This document shows positions 34,620-46,200 of a stretch of 64,000 nt of DNA, one piece after another; within the stretch, counting starts at the first letter, position 1, and each line of letters opens with the position of its first letter. Origin of the DNA: Oegoconia quadripuncta. Its lineage: Eukaryota; Arthropoda; Insecta; Lepidoptera; Autostichidae. The stretch covers positions 20,235,151-20,299,150 of the forward strand of contig OX438755.1 of assembly GCA_949316235.1 (NCBI GenBank), read 5' to 3'. A program made the translations under genes and the position numbers. The notes under the pieces were generated by a model. It was not told where the DNA came from. It was given only the letters and a program-made list of their open reading frames with translations, and searched no databases.

Positions 34620-35065
34620 TAGTGATGCAACGGAAGTGTCTTAGCGGAACCAGAAACGGAAACAGTTGTCAAAAGTAAATTTTAGCAGAAACGGAAACGG
34701 ATGCAGAAACGGAAGTGTAAATAATATGAAAAAAAAAAACAAATTTACAAATATATTTCTTTATTAAGTATCAAAAACAACAAATCTAGATTAGAAATAG
34801 ATATATTAGAAATCTACTGTAGAAAACAATATTGCAACTTTGCAACTGAACATTTTATTAATATTCAAAATTAAGTAGTGGTAAGTTATATATTATGAAA
34901 AGAAATTTGGCCGCTTTTGCACCTAACTCTCACTCTCAGCCGTCGTAAACTTCCGATTGTATCTCCGTTATAAAAGTAGCGGTAACAGAAGCAGAAACGA
35001 ATGTTGAAAAGCGCGCGGAACTTCCGCACTTACGGAAACAGAAACAGAGATCCGTTGCATCACTA
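34620..35065. mobile_element. hAT-like MITE, TIR TAGTGATGCAACGGA
   Basis: Left TAGTGATGCAACGGA and right TCCGTTGCATCACTA are exact complements. The flanks AGTTACTC and GTTACTAC are similar but not an exact 8-bp duplication. The interior has degenerate GAAACGGAAAC repeats on both sides that pair with each other. Confidence 0.65.
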
Positions 35066-35611
35066 GTTACTACCGCTTTGGAAACGGAAACCCATATAAG
35101 CAAGAAACCCACAGGATTTTTATCTAACTGCCCAAGAATAATGTTTGTCGAATTTATGCGAGTATGTCCGTTCCTTTGTCGCACCCGTAGCCTAAACAGC
35201 TTCACCTATTTCGAAATATCATTAAATTCGTCTTGATACCTGGAGTGATAGGATGCATTTTATAGTAAAAATCCAACATGGCGTCTGCTAAATACAAAAT
35301 ATCCTGTCGGGTTTTTTTGGTTTTTAAATAGTTATTAAATACATACTTAAATAGTTTTTTTTTGGGGATTCTCGCACTTGAAGTCATATCAATTAGGGTT
35401 ATATAAGGACCTAGATAACTGTATATTTGATGTATCGATTGCTGGATATATACAGAACGATGTTTTATGTTCTTGTAGTTGAAAGATAAACAAATTAAAT
35501 TCGTCAAGCCGACGAAATGGGACCATTTTTGAATTCGTGACGAAATTCGAATTGGACGGTATGCGTCAAACCCGAATCTAATCTGACGACGAAAGGGTTT
35601 GACAGTCGTAG

Positions 35612-35762
35612 GCCTGTATTACAGATTGTTACTCAAGCAGAGATCTCCGCTTGAGGACAGTTAAAAAGGGACAACTTTATGTAACTTGTATATCGGCATC
35701 TCTTTCTAACTGTGCTCAAGCACGGATCTAGGCTTGAACAGCATTCTGAAATACGGGCCGTA
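35612..35762. mobile_element. Short MITE-like inverted repeat
   Basis: GGCCTGTATTACAGA at the left pairs imperfectly with TCTGAAATACGGGCC at the right; inside, CTCAAGC blocks pair with GCTTGA blocks. A related CTTGAGA-rich stretch lies at about 37740-38040. Confidence 0.45.
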
Positions 35763-36059
35763 TATTCGCTAGCTTCAGATGGACGAAAGGTATTATGAAG
35801 TTGGTGTACATACCTAGGCGAGAGAGAAGTGGCAAGTAGGGTAAGTACCAAAGTTAGATACTAACTTCCCAAACAGGTAAGTCCTTGCCTAAAATTTAAA
35901 ATGTGTCAAAAGCGGATTTTTGTAGGTATACAAAATAAAGCATTTTTTGATTTTGAGTATAAACGAAGTTTGTAGCGATACTTTGAGTCTGATTTCAATA
36001 TCAAGTTTCACGATTTTTTTCGGATCTGAGTAATAAATAAGGCAGTATTAGCGTCTTGT

Positions 36060-36215
36060 TGATAATTCCTTCCTTAAAGGCCGGCAACGCCACTGCGGAT
36101 CTTCCGTTTCCGTAGATGGTTATGGGCAGAAGTGACACTTACCATCAGGTGCGCCTCTTGCTCGTTTGCCCACCTCTTCAATAAAAAAAAATAAAATAAA
36201 AAAAAAAAAAAAAAT
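36060..36215 (+). repeat. LINE 3' end with poly(A)
   Basis: AAGGCCGGCAACGCCACTGC, then CTTACCATCAGGTGCGCCT and CTCGTTTGCCCACCTC, then an A-rich tail. It is the same 3'-UTR design as the insert at 52209-52474, from a related LINE. Confidence 0.65.
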
Positions 36216-36946
36216 TTACGTTTTGTCTAAGAAATTAATAGTGAAAATGAATTATATTTCAATAGTCAGCATTTGATAAGAGATGATATATAAGCTAGAA
36301 CGTTTGTGTACAGTTCGTGGTTATTTTTAAATTTAAAATATTTTAATATAACCATTTCTGTCTAAAACACAGTAATACCTAGTACTGGCATAAGTCTTTT
36401 ACGTAGGTACCTAAGTTTTTTTTTGAATTTCAACAATGTAGATTTTCACCGAGATATAAAATTTAGTTAATGATTGTGAAGGAATGTAAGTACATTCCTT
36501 CACGTTTCATGGCCGAGAATTTTTTCAATAGGCGTACATAAATAATGTATCTATCTAAAAACAACTTAACTTAAACGTAACAAATTATCTTCACACGTAA
36601 TTAATCTACTCCCTAAATTATGCATTACACTGTAATTGATTGATATTCGTTCAATTATAATTAGTACTTCAAAATATGTTCCACGATACAAGCTTGACCG
36701 TGTGCGTCTAAAATATTGGTTAGTGTTTCAAAATGGCAAAAACTGTATGCACCTACTAACTAAACCGACTAAAAAAAAGTTCTTGAGCAAGTTGACGATC
36801 ATGTCAAAGTTATTGTGGAGTAGGTAGTTTAATTCGATTTATTTTGTTACAAAAATTAACTAAATACAGACATCTCTGTATCATTACAGAGGAAAATTAG
36901 TTTAGATTTATTTAGTAATGACTAAATTAGTTTTATTCGCAATATT

Positions 36947-37048
36947 GGTGTCGATTCGGATGTACACCAACTAAACTAAACTAAAACCAGTTTTGAAGTG
37001 GTGCCGTCGCATCGTACTGTTCTAGAGAGAAAGAGACGAATCGACACC
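36947..37048. mobile_element. MITE with TIR GGTGTCGATTCGGATGTACA, short member
   Basis: A 102-bp copy. ATT flanks both sides (36944-36946 and 37049-37051). The right arm is shortened to GACGAATCGACACC. Confidence 0.75.
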
Positions 37049-37051
37049 ATT

Positions 37052-38220
37052 GTTCACTAAGCAAAGTCAGAGAAAAGTTGCGGATTTTTTTTAAAAATCG
37101 TATGTTATACCCAGTTATTAGTACTCCAGAATAAGATTTTCTGTATTCTATTTTATGGTGTTTTAAACTGTAATCCTTCAATTATACTTAAGTACGTATC
37201 TTTTGTCGCTATAGGTTTTATTAATAAAGATACCGTGCGCGGCACCAAAAATGTGACCGCGCGGAGCCGGAAGGGAGTAACCTAAGATCCCAGCTATGGG
37301 TTTTCTACCTCTATACGTACGAGTACACCCACGACGACGCAGACTGCTGTACAAAATATTTTCGAGAGTAGAAACGTTGGAGATGAAAAGCGTGTCATTT
37401 ATTACTCAAAATTCTAGCAGACCCAGGCGCTACTACGCCACAGATAGATATAGAAATAAGCTAGGGCTAAAAAATGTATTATGCTATGCTATGACACTCA
37501 CTGCATATATTATAGGTTAAACACAAAAGTTTGATGGTATAGCGCAGGTGTCATAAGTATCAAGAAATATATGGAATATAAGAAAATATAATAGTTATGT
37601 AGGTACCTAATGATAGTCCACTGACATGACCATAACTCTTAAATTGAGAAGAATTTTTGGCATAGGCACAACAGCCAACAGACTTGTTCTTGGTTTTCCA
37701 TGTCTGATTGCAGGCTGAAAACAATGAGCTTTTTATATAAACACGGGCCCGTATTAATATTGTGACCGGTCTCAAGTAAACGTGTTGATTAATAAACCTA
37801 ACTTGAGACCTGAAACGCACGTGAATACTCAAGCAGTTCTCACTTGAGAACGAAACTCAAGACTATCATTAATTGGCCGCTGATGCGAATACTTAGGTAC
37901 TTGAAAAGGGATCTCAGATACGTCAAGATTGGTTTATAAATTAGCACGGAGCTTGAGATAGCGTCAACTGCTTAAGACGCATCTCGTGTGATACAGCCTC
38001 AAGACGTGTATTGAGAAGGGTTTATTAATGCGGAACTAAGATCCGTGACATACTGTATCCTCGCAAATAAACGATCATATGTACTACTATATAGCTGTCT
38101 AAATTTAGATTAGTTCTACAGAAACGGTAAAACGGTGTGTCAAGTACAACTCTAAAAGCGACACGCTCATCTTGTACGAAGGGTCTTGATCAATTTTCTC
38201 CACCCTATGTCAGAGCGGAA
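37052..38220. other. Upstream region of the peptide gene
   Basis: No gene. At about 37740-38040 a CTTGAGA/TCTCAAG-rich stretch begins GGGCCCGTATTAATATTG and ends TTTATTAATGCGG, suggesting a decayed inverted-repeat element just upstream of the promoter at 38221. Confidence 0.4.
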
Positions 38221-38251
38221 TATAAACATCGGGGGTTGGTAGCTCGCGCCA
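38221..38251 (+). promoter_or_regulatory. TATA box and initiator of the peptide-precursor gene
   Basis: TATAAAC at 38221-38227 lies 30 bases before the A of an arthropod-like initiator (CCAGTC, A at 38251). That distance is the usual one for a focused RNA polymerase II start. The first ATG follows at 38301, giving a 50-base leader. The start site is inferred from motif spacing only. Confidence 0.6.
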
Positions 38252-38300
38252 GTCGCCAACCTGCAGTGAACAACCACCGAAGGGAAACAGTCGCAGTACC

Positions 38301-38314
38301 ATGAAGTCTCTCAG
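38301..38314 (+). CDS. Secreted CNMamide-like peptide precursor, exon 1
   Basis: The first exon ends with ATGAAGTCTCTCAG and donor GTGAGT at 38315. The ATG context (AGTACC before it) is acceptable. These 14 bases code MKSL plus the first two bases of Arg; exon 2 begins with the completing A. Joined exons 38301-38314, 52993-53119, 54830-54948, 55932-56110 and 57696-57748 total 492 bases: 163 residues and a TAA. All four junction phases fit, which is strong support. The protein is a small secreted precursor with a signal peptide and a C-terminal Cys-x4-Cys peptide. Intron 1 is 14.7 kb, typical for neuropeptide genes in large insect genomes. Its link to exon 2 is inference from phase and signal peptide. 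Confidence 0.7.
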
Positions 38315-40341
38315 GTGAGTCGTAGATTTGTTTTAATATATGGCTTTTTATATCGTGCTCTTCCAGCACAATAAATTCTGCCAATGACAACGTATGTAAT
38401 TTGGCCGGTTATTCATTTCTCCATCTGGAACAAATAATTAAATGACATAATTTACGCGGGAAAACTAATGACAGGACAAGTGAAAAATGAGGTCGGATCA
38501 TTTTTCCAATCGTTGGTTTATTTAGGTGTAAGATAAAACAGTAAGAACTTATACAGCATACATAATAGAAATTAAGTTTTCTCATAAAATCGTGAATAGT
38601 TTTCGATATTACGTTATGTTGTCGAACATAAAAAATGATTTTAATAAAAATATCTTCTTATCCGTATTGTGAAACTTACAATACACTTGAAGATTTGATT
38701 CATCTGACCACAATCTCACTTTCCATCAAGTGAGATTGTGGTCAAACGCGAATCCAGTCAATCATAAAAAAAAAAAATCTTTTGGAGTGTGCCCCCCATA
38801 ATGCCTTAAATAGGCAAATTTTATAAGAGTGCCGATATTGATTACTTAGATTTAAGTACATTTCAATGTATTTTAGCCAAAACCTATATCTATAAATAAC
38901 CTATAAGTAAAATAGAAGTTCATTTCTCAAGGGCTGGCATAATCACTTCAGTTAATAACTTATTATAGGTATAAAAAAGTTTGTCTCTATCAGACTGTTC
39001 TTGTCACGAGGTAAACGTATACATCCTTATTTACCTCGTACTCGTAGCTATTCCGCCTTCGTTTCGGCAATCTCTTTGGCAATTTACATTTTCGAACATG
39101 AATCAAAATCCCAAGTAGTTTAAAAATAGAAGACAGTGCAGAACATTATTGTAAATTTTTTTTAGTCTGTGGCAGCTTTGTCGAACTTGACGAACAGGCG
39201 CGTATTCGTTTATTGGTGCTGTTTTTTTTAATTTTGCCATTTAGTATAAATAACCGAGTGCTTACAGAATGTTTCGGACGCGCACGGTCAAGCTTGTATC
39301 GTCGAGCATCTTACAATACAAATACACTTTATTGCACAACAGAAAAGAAAATACAGTTTCAGAAAAGTGGTAAGAATAGAATGTACAATTTGGCGACCTT
39401 ATCACTAAAAGCGATCTCTTATTCATTATCATTATCGAAACTAGGTTTCCCTGGGAAATCATCGCGAACGAAGCCGTAACTTGTTCGAAATATATTCATG
39501 AAACTGTACTACTATATTTATTTTAAAAATCATTATCGAACGAGATTTTTGTCGCCAGCCCGGGCCACCCCTACAAATTTAGCCGCCCTAGGCAATGGCC
39601 CAATTTAGCCACTGCTGATAAGATGGTGATCGCTACCCCAACAGACTTTTAAAATTAATTACGGGCCTAGCCTAGCATAGGTTATTAATAGGTACGTCAA
39701 CAACTTTCGCAAATTAACAAACATCAACCTCCTGCCTGTGTAGAGCTCAATTGCCTCTCTAGACAGAAATCAGGCTCACAGAATTCCGAAAATATTTTGA
39801 TAATAAATATAGTAGGTACTCCAAAACGAATAGACTCGGCAATAGTAGAAAGCTGGAACTTGGCACCTTTTATCACAACTTCTGCTGCTGAAGTTTTAAG
39901 TACCTAGTCTAGTAAGGATACACTTTTAACTTCCTGTAATTTTAAAGGGCGTGATTTTCTGCACATGGATGGAGTATCGTCAGTGATAGATTAGATGATA
40001 AACAATCATGGACATAACCAGGCTATTTCACAATTAATAATGAAATATTATGATATAAAATAATAATTTTGTAATATAAAAACCTTTTTTTAAAAGAGCG
40101 ACCTCTCGAGTTTCTTGCTTGTTCTTCTCAGGGGAAAATTGCCTTTTGAACAAGCAGTAGCTTTAAAAATGTAAAATCTGACTATTTTAAGTGTACCCTG
40201 TGTACCTACAAAATAAAGCATTTTTTGATTTTGATTTTGATAGGATAGAATAAAAAAAAAAAACAAATCGGTAGCTTGCTTTAGTTATAAATATTTAGTA
40301 ATAAAACATAGAATAGTCTATGTTTTATTACTAAATATTAA
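38315..40341. other. Intron 1 of the peptide gene, first part
   Basis: Noncoding. Includes an inverted repeat near 38703-38752 (ACCACAATCTCACTT against AAGTGAGATTGTGGT), a LINE tail on the - strand at about 39302-39385 (TACACTTTATTGCACAAC), and a tail with TTTTGATTTTGATTTTGA at about 40225. Confidence 0.4.
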
Positions 40342-40770
40342 TTTTAATCATATTAGATGATTAAAATTACCACTGTGAATTACATTACGTCGGAGAATAT
40401 ACTTAGAACCCCTGTAACTATTTTCAAAAAATAATCGAACAATAACTTCTTTACAATTATGAAAAATTTCACCGAGGGCAAATATCACGATTCAATAAAC
40501 TATTGTTAGAAAAGATAAAGTAGCTATAGATTATATTTTTAGACAATAGTTTTAGAAAATCTTAGCATCTTCTACAACGCAATGAAGTGCACAGTGGTAA
40601 CTTTAATTTAATATTGTAGGTTTTATAACTAAATAACTACACTATACCTAAAGCAAACTCCTCATCCGTTAGAAAATATTCTTTACAATATCATAGGTAC
40701 TCTGCCTATGTACAAAAAATCAGGGCCTTTAAGTTACACCCCTAAATATGCATATCTTGACTGGACCACA
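40342..40770 (+). repeat. Interspersed repeat F, plus copy
   Basis: About 430 bp that reappears in reverse complement at 49245-49690 (shared: ACATTACGTCGGAGAATATA, TTTCACCGAGGGCAAATATC, GGGTGTAACTT/AAGTTACACCC). A fragment is also at 54480-54575. No coding potential and no clear TIR. Confidence 0.7.
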
Positions 40771-40892
40771 CCTATTGTAAACAAACGTATTCTAGGGAAC
40801 ATCGTACTACTTTTACTCCTAAACAGGTTGTATATCAGAATGTTATATTGAGATATTTTTTCTATAAGATATAGGTATTTTCAATTGTGTTT

Positions 40893-42404
40893 TATAAATT
40901 TGGTTCTCTTGCAGGCAAAGCTTCAAGTGTTCTCAGCGACCTTGAAAACATAATTCGTCGTTTTTCGGAAATAGGTTTGACATTAAATTTTAATAAGTGT
41001 GAGATCTATATTTCCGATTCAATTTACTCTCAGGATAAATCAGATATAATCAACCGTTTCAATATCCTTACTCCTAATATTTCAGTTCTCACACGTGACA
41101 CGCTCACTTTGCTGGGAGCACCTATTTTTGATGACGCTGTTCCCTCCGTCCTAAATTCAAAATTAAATAATTTTCACAACACTTCGAAACTTCTTTTTGA
41201 AATAAAACCCCATATGGCAATATTTGTTCTTCGTTTATGTCTCTTTTCTTCTAAATTCTTGTACTTGATCCGCTGTAGCCCCGTTTGGAAATTTAATGAT
41301 ATAATGCTTGACATTGATTGTGTTTTGAAGGAATCAGTATGCAAAATTTTAAATGTACAGTTAACTTCGTCGTCATGGGCCCAGGCGGTTCTTCCTGTAA
41401 AATACGGAGGTTTGGGCATTCGAACAATTTCAGAGTTGGCACTACCGGGCTTTATCTCCTCCATCCACAGCACTTCTACCCTCATCAGCAAGATTCTCAA
41501 CGTTTCTAATCTTGCTGACTTGCGGGTGTCGGGCTTGCTGGAGGCGGAGTCAGCTTGGTGTGTTGCTAATCCTCATGGGAGTATGCCTATTGAAAAGGGT
41601 TTTCAGAGTGCTTGGGATTCAGTTTCTATTAAGTCTAAGCATTCTGCCCTAATCCAGCATTGTCCAAACCCCTCGGAAATTGCTAGATTGTTGGCAGTCT
41701 CCGAGAAGGAATCCGGGCATTGGTTGCACGCGTTACCTTCTGTCAATTTAGGGACGGTATTGGACCCCAGTTCACTACGTATTGCTGTTTGCCTTAGGCT
41801 CGGGGCCAATGTTTGTTCAACGCATCGTTGCATTTGTGGCCAGCAAGTGGACAATCTTGGTCGTCATGGCCTTTCGTGCTCCAGAAGTGCCGGTCGTGTA
41901 TTTAGGCACTGTACCCTCAATGACCTCATTCGTCGGTCTCTTGCTTCTGCCTCAGTTCCCTCAACACTGGAACCCTCGGGAATGTCATCTGTGGATGGCA
42001 AGAGACCTGACGGTTGCACTCTGGTGCCTTGGCGACTCGGCCGCTCTCTGGTATGGGATGCCACATGTGTTGACACCTTGGCCCCGTCTTACGTGCAGAG
42101 CTCTGCCCGCAAGCCTGGTGCTGCTGCCGATCTTGCCCAGATAGCAAAGTGCCGCAAATACGCATTTCTATCTGCTAATTATGAGTTTGCGGCACTTGCC
42201 TTCGAGACTCTGGGCCCCTGGTCTTCAGACACCAAAAAATTCGTAAAGGCGGTGTCTGATAAGCTAATTGCGGCATCAGGTGATATAAGGGCGGGCTCTT
42301 TTTTCGCTCAAAGATTAAGCCTAGCTATTCAGCGGGGCAATGCAGCCAGTGTGTTGGGGACAATGCCCCAGGTGGGAGAGCTGGACGCGATACATTTTTT
42401 GTAA
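40893..42404 (+). pseudogene. RLE-type retroelement, reverse transcriptase end plus endonuclease
   Basis: An open frame of about 500 codons, 5'-truncated just after the RT active site: it starts in the motif-D region (GLTLNFNKCEIY). The middle is the thumb. The C-terminus has a CCHC knuckle (RCICGQQVDNLGRHGLSC), then RHCTLNDLIRRSL, KRPDG, LVWDATCVDT and K/KY, an order matching the restriction-like endonuclease of early-branching LINEs such as the R2/R4 group. It ends QRGNAASVLGTMP...HFL and TAA at 42402. No internal stop, so it is young or conserved. The TTTTCTTGCAG before it looks like a splice acceptor but is probably chance. Further 3' fragments lie at 42476-42600 and 51215-51535. Confidence 0.75.
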
Positions 42405-42475
42405 TTATGTAAATATTATGTTATTTCTATTGTAAACTATTTGAAATTTACTAATTTATTTTATTTATTTTTTTA

Positions 42476-42640
42476 TGCTCAGCAGCTAAGCTTATGTATT
42501 CAGCGGGGCAATAGCGCTAGCGTACTAAGTAATCATGACGCATTTTTTCTATAAGATATAGGTATTTTCAATTGTGTTTTATATATTTGTTGTTTTATGT
42601 ACATAGAATTTGTGGTACCTTAGCCGTTCAATAAACGATT
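42476..42640 (+). pseudogene. Second RLE-retroelement 3' fragment
   Basis: Encodes the last residues (LSLCIQRGNSASV) of a relative closer to the copy at 51215, followed by its 3' UTR. The 38-base stretch from TTTTTTCTATAAGATATAGG onward (42544-42581) also occurs at 40857-40894, just before the large frame, so the two flank the insertion as a direct repeat. Confidence 0.6.
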
Positions 42641-42736
42641 TTTCCATTTAATCATGTAATTATGTGGAAATAGCCTATAAATGCGACCATAAAATGACAT
42701 AACGCATTATTCGATGATGGTATAAAAAAAACATGA

Positions 42737-43182
42737 ACTTCTTCTTCTTATTATTTTTGAGGATGGCAACCAGTCAACCTCATTGTCGAGGGACATTACT
42801 GCCAGTTTCGAGTGAAAATTTTTATTTATCTTATTTCTTCAGTTTATAGGTCAGTCTCAATCAAAACAAGTAATTCGTCGTATACAGAGTCTAGTCACGG
42901 TCAAGTCATTCTTCAGTAAAGTGGCAGAATGCTTTACAAAAGATTTTGGCGGCTTCTTGTGGGAACCCGAAAGCTCCGTTACGCACTTTAATTTACACTT
43001 CCCTTCACCTGTACACCAACACTAACGTTTGCTGCACAATATTCTGCCATTATTAAGCTTCAAAAGTTAGAATGCACAAATTTTAAGACTTATAAAGAAA
43101 AATGCTACTTCACTCGCCGAGTTCCCGCCAAAAAGCCAACACGAACTAATATGCCCTATATTTTCCTTACGGTAAAAGAACT
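42737..43182 (-). repeat. Interspersed repeat X, tandem copy 1
   Basis: Starts CTTCTTCTTCTTATTATTTT (the tail of X in reverse) and runs to TTACGGTAAAAGAACT. It is nearly identical to the next copy over about 440 bases. Confidence 0.85.
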
Positions 43183-43655
43183 CTTCTTCTTATTTTTGAG
43201 GATGGCAACCAGTCAACCTCATTGTCGAGGGACATTACTGCCAGTTTCGAGTGAAAATTTTTATTTATCTTATTTCTTCAGTTTATAGGTCAGTCTCAAT
43301 CAAAACAAGTAATTCGTCGTATACAGAGTCTAGTCACGGTCAAGTCATTCTTCAGTAAAGTGGCAGAATGCTTTACAAAAGATTTTGGCGGCTTCTTGTG
43401 GGAACCCGAAAGCTCCGTTACGCACTTTAATTTACACTTCCCTTCACCTGTAGGTACACCAACACTAACGTTTGCTGCACAATATTCTGCCATTATTAAG
43501 CTTCAAAAATTAGAATGCACAAATTTTAAGACCTATAAAGAAAAATGCTACTTCACTCGCCGAGTTCCCGCCAAAAAGCCAACACGAACTAATATGCCCT
43601 ATATTTTCCTTACGGTAAAAGAACTCATATTAATGATCCGTGGAATTTTGTTACC
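43183..43655 (-). repeat. Interspersed repeat X, tandem copy 2
   Basis: Directly follows copy 1 in the same orientation. On the - strand it has a frame of 65 codons beginning MAEYCAANVSVG (43493-43296), but the sister copy has lost that frame through a small length change, so it is not a gene. Confidence 0.85.
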
Positions 43656-43659
43656 ATAA

Positions 43660-44522
43660 TAAAAAAAGAACTTAACTAGTATTTACAAAGGGAAGCGGCT
43701 CTGAAAAAATGCTCCTTTGCAATTTATCCGCCAAAAAATAGAAATTTCCAGGCTTATGGAATGTAGTACTCTCTCGAGAAAAGGATACTTCATGCATAAG
43801 TAAGTGGCTCATTCGCTTGTGACCCTTTGTACAGAGGTTCTTTGACGAAATAATTTTCAATTGCCCATACAATGTGGCTGAGCGAAAATTTAGGTAAATT
43901 GAAGACTTCTTGAATAGAAGATGTTTTTAGGTAGAAATTTTAGAGAAAATACGCACATTGATAAAGCGATTTTAATCTTGAGATTGGCCGTAAGGGGATT
44001 TAACCGTCTGACTTCAAAGAGAAGCAATATTAATCAAGATTAATGAAGAAGAAAGACATGTTAAAACATTGGTCATAAAGGTCTTTAACCACCTTCGTGG
44101 CTTTAAGGTTAAGGGCACCCTTTCCGAACGGGCCGAAGTTACCCGTCAACGTGGATTGAAATTTCGACTTAGTGAGAATCAGGGGCCTGAAAGCTTGCTG
44201 TTTCATGTCGTTAAACGTTATCCAATCTGTGTTAACGGCTTCCTTTACCTGTTCACCACCAGACTGGATACAAACGTAGACATTTTTTTACAATACAGTA
44301 CAAATACTCTTTATTGCGCAAAATAATTTACAATAATTTTTGATGATATCAATAGAACACAATTAGGTGGTCTTATCACTAAAAACTATCTCTTCCAGAC
44401 AACCCACAGCCATGGGTAAGATAGAAAAATGGGTAGGGTTTTATTTTCAACTCCTGACGTAAAAATGGGAATGTTATGTCTTTGACAGCGTTGCGTGTAT
44501 GTACACATACATATAGTATTTG
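43660..44522. other. Intron 1, unassigned
   Basis: No gene. A LINE 3' tail on the - strand lies at about 44290-44400 (TACTCTTTATTGCGCAAAAT). The frame of 85 codons at 44069 has no recognisable content. Confidence 0.35.
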
Positions 44523-44783
44523 ACGACCTGATTGGTGTAGTGGTTAGCAACTCTGACCAGTATACCAAAAGGTTGCGGGTTCGAATCCCGCTTGGGGCAT
44601 ATTTTTGTGTGATGAATACGGACATGTGTACCCGAGTTATGGATGTTTTCATTTATAATAAGTATTTATTTACAAAAAAAATGTATTTATGTAGTTTATC
44701 AACCATCTGGTATCCACAACACAAGTTGCTTACTGTGGAACTAGATGGCGCTGTGTGTATGTCTAAGGATATTTATTTATTTA
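44523..44783 (+). repeat. tRNA-derived SINE, family B, full length
   Basis: Head ATTGGTGTAGTGGTTAGCAA, B-box GGTTCGAATCCCGC, middle CATGTGTACCCGAGTTATGG, tail AGATGGCGCTGTGTGTATG. It is very similar to the 8667 copy. Confidence 0.82.
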
Positions 44784-45129
44784 TATAGTATGTGCCCTTG
44801 TCCGGACGTATCTCAGTAAATACGTAGTAAAAAATAATAATAATATATATAAATAAATATACCACATCACATAAGCTATCCAATATACATGATACATATC
44901 GCGAAGTATAGCCATACGGTCAATACCGGTCAAATCGTTATGACGTCTGTTGCACGCCTTGCGTCACCGGTGGAAGTACGGGATGCTAGTGGGATTCAGC
45001 TATTTTGACAATGTCAAAGGACTGTGTTGAAATACTGCACAATAGTGCTCAAAGTACAAAATTTGTGCGACTGTGAATTATTCAATATTTTTAGTGAGCA
45101 ATCTGGCGTCACTTGTTGCGGAATCCTCA

Positions 45130-45258
45130 TTTTTTTTATATGGTTAACTGGATACGCGTTTGACCACAATCCCACCTGATGGGAAGTGACGATGTGGCCG
45201 AAGATGAAGCACGCGATCTCAGCAGATGCCTATTCACCCTGCTTTTGAAGATCCCAAG
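45130..45258 (-). pseudogene. Jockey-like LINE 3' end, first half (split by hAT element)
   Basis: The - strand continues the frame of 46026-46183 with KSRVNRHLLRSRASSSAT and a stop. The hAT-like element at 45259-46025 splits it. Confidence 0.65.
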
Positions 45259-46025
45259 CAGAGGTGTGACTTATCTAAGATACAAGTATCTGAAATATAG
45301 ATACAAGATGCAAGATACGTATTTTCATTTTGTATCTAAAATACTTTTTAAAAAATCATTTTGTATCTTGTATTTAAATATATTTTGTTTGGTATCTTAG
45401 TATTTTATAAATACTTTTTCTGATAAAATACTTTTAGTAATATATTAGTAGAAATATATAAAATAAATGCGTAAAATTGAGCATGTCATTATTAGTCCAA
45501 CATCACATTGGTAGATGGCGACTCTTTCTTTGCACTGCACTGGCCTGTATCTATACAAGATGTGGCAAATGCACAAGTCGTGCGAGCCAAACAATTAAAC
45601 AAAAAAAACTGAAATGTAATTTCATTTGAGAAGATGACCGCCTTTTTGTATATATTACATTACATTAAGTTATTTACGAATAATTCGTAAATAACTTAAT
45701 GTTAAGTTATTTACATACGTAAATAACATTAAGTTATTTACGAATAAATCGTGTTATGTTATGTAACGTGTGTGTTATGTTATCGTGTTATGCTCGTGTT
45801 ATGTCAATTAAGAAAAATAAACTTAGAATTCATTAAAATAAAATCTTGTTTTCTTACAAAAGTATTTGTATCTTAAGAAGTATTTAGAAGATACGTATTT
45901 GGTATTTAGTATTTCAGATACTATTCTCGAAAGTATTTTGTATCTGGTATCTGAAATACTTTATTTAAAAGTATCTTGCATTTTGTATTGCAGATACTTT
46001 GTACAGGGTATTTTGTACATCTCTG
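45259..46025. mobile_element. Non-autonomous hAT-like element, 767 bp, perfect 8-bp TSD
   Basis: Flanked by ATCCCAAG on both sides (45251-45258 and 46026-46033). Ends CAGAGGTGTGA and TACATCTCTG, the CAG..CTG termini usual for hAT elements. Both subterminal regions (about 160 bases each) are dense in GATAC/GTATC words that could bind transposase or pair with each other. No transposase frame. Confidence 0.9.
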
Positions 46026-46200
46026 ATCCCAAGGTTGTAGGATTCAGGAAAGACTGATGCCGGAAGGGAGTTCCATGCCTTGGCTGTTCGCATTATGAAT
46101 GAAGAGTCGAACCGCTTAGTGCGGATGGAATCCCTCCCCGCGCATAGTAGTCCGAAGATAAAGCAGTCATTCTTATACCGCAAAGACTGCTTTACGTACG
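46026..46200 (-). pseudogene. Jockey-like LINE 3' end, second half
   Basis: The - strand frame reads IRTKRFDSSFIMRTAKAWNS then LPASVFPESYNL, the usual end of Jockey-group reverse transcriptases. It is the same family as 30280-30800. Confidence 0.75.

Noticed and set aside
40900..40917. Splice acceptor starting a host exon before the RLE frame
   Set aside because: The protein is retroelement-derived and 5'-truncated; no donor exon fits upstream.
43296..43493. 65-codon frame in repeat X, apparently conserved among copies
   Set aside because: Other copies (5740, 42840, 59540) disrupt it by length changes and stops; similarity is due to shared repeat ancestry.
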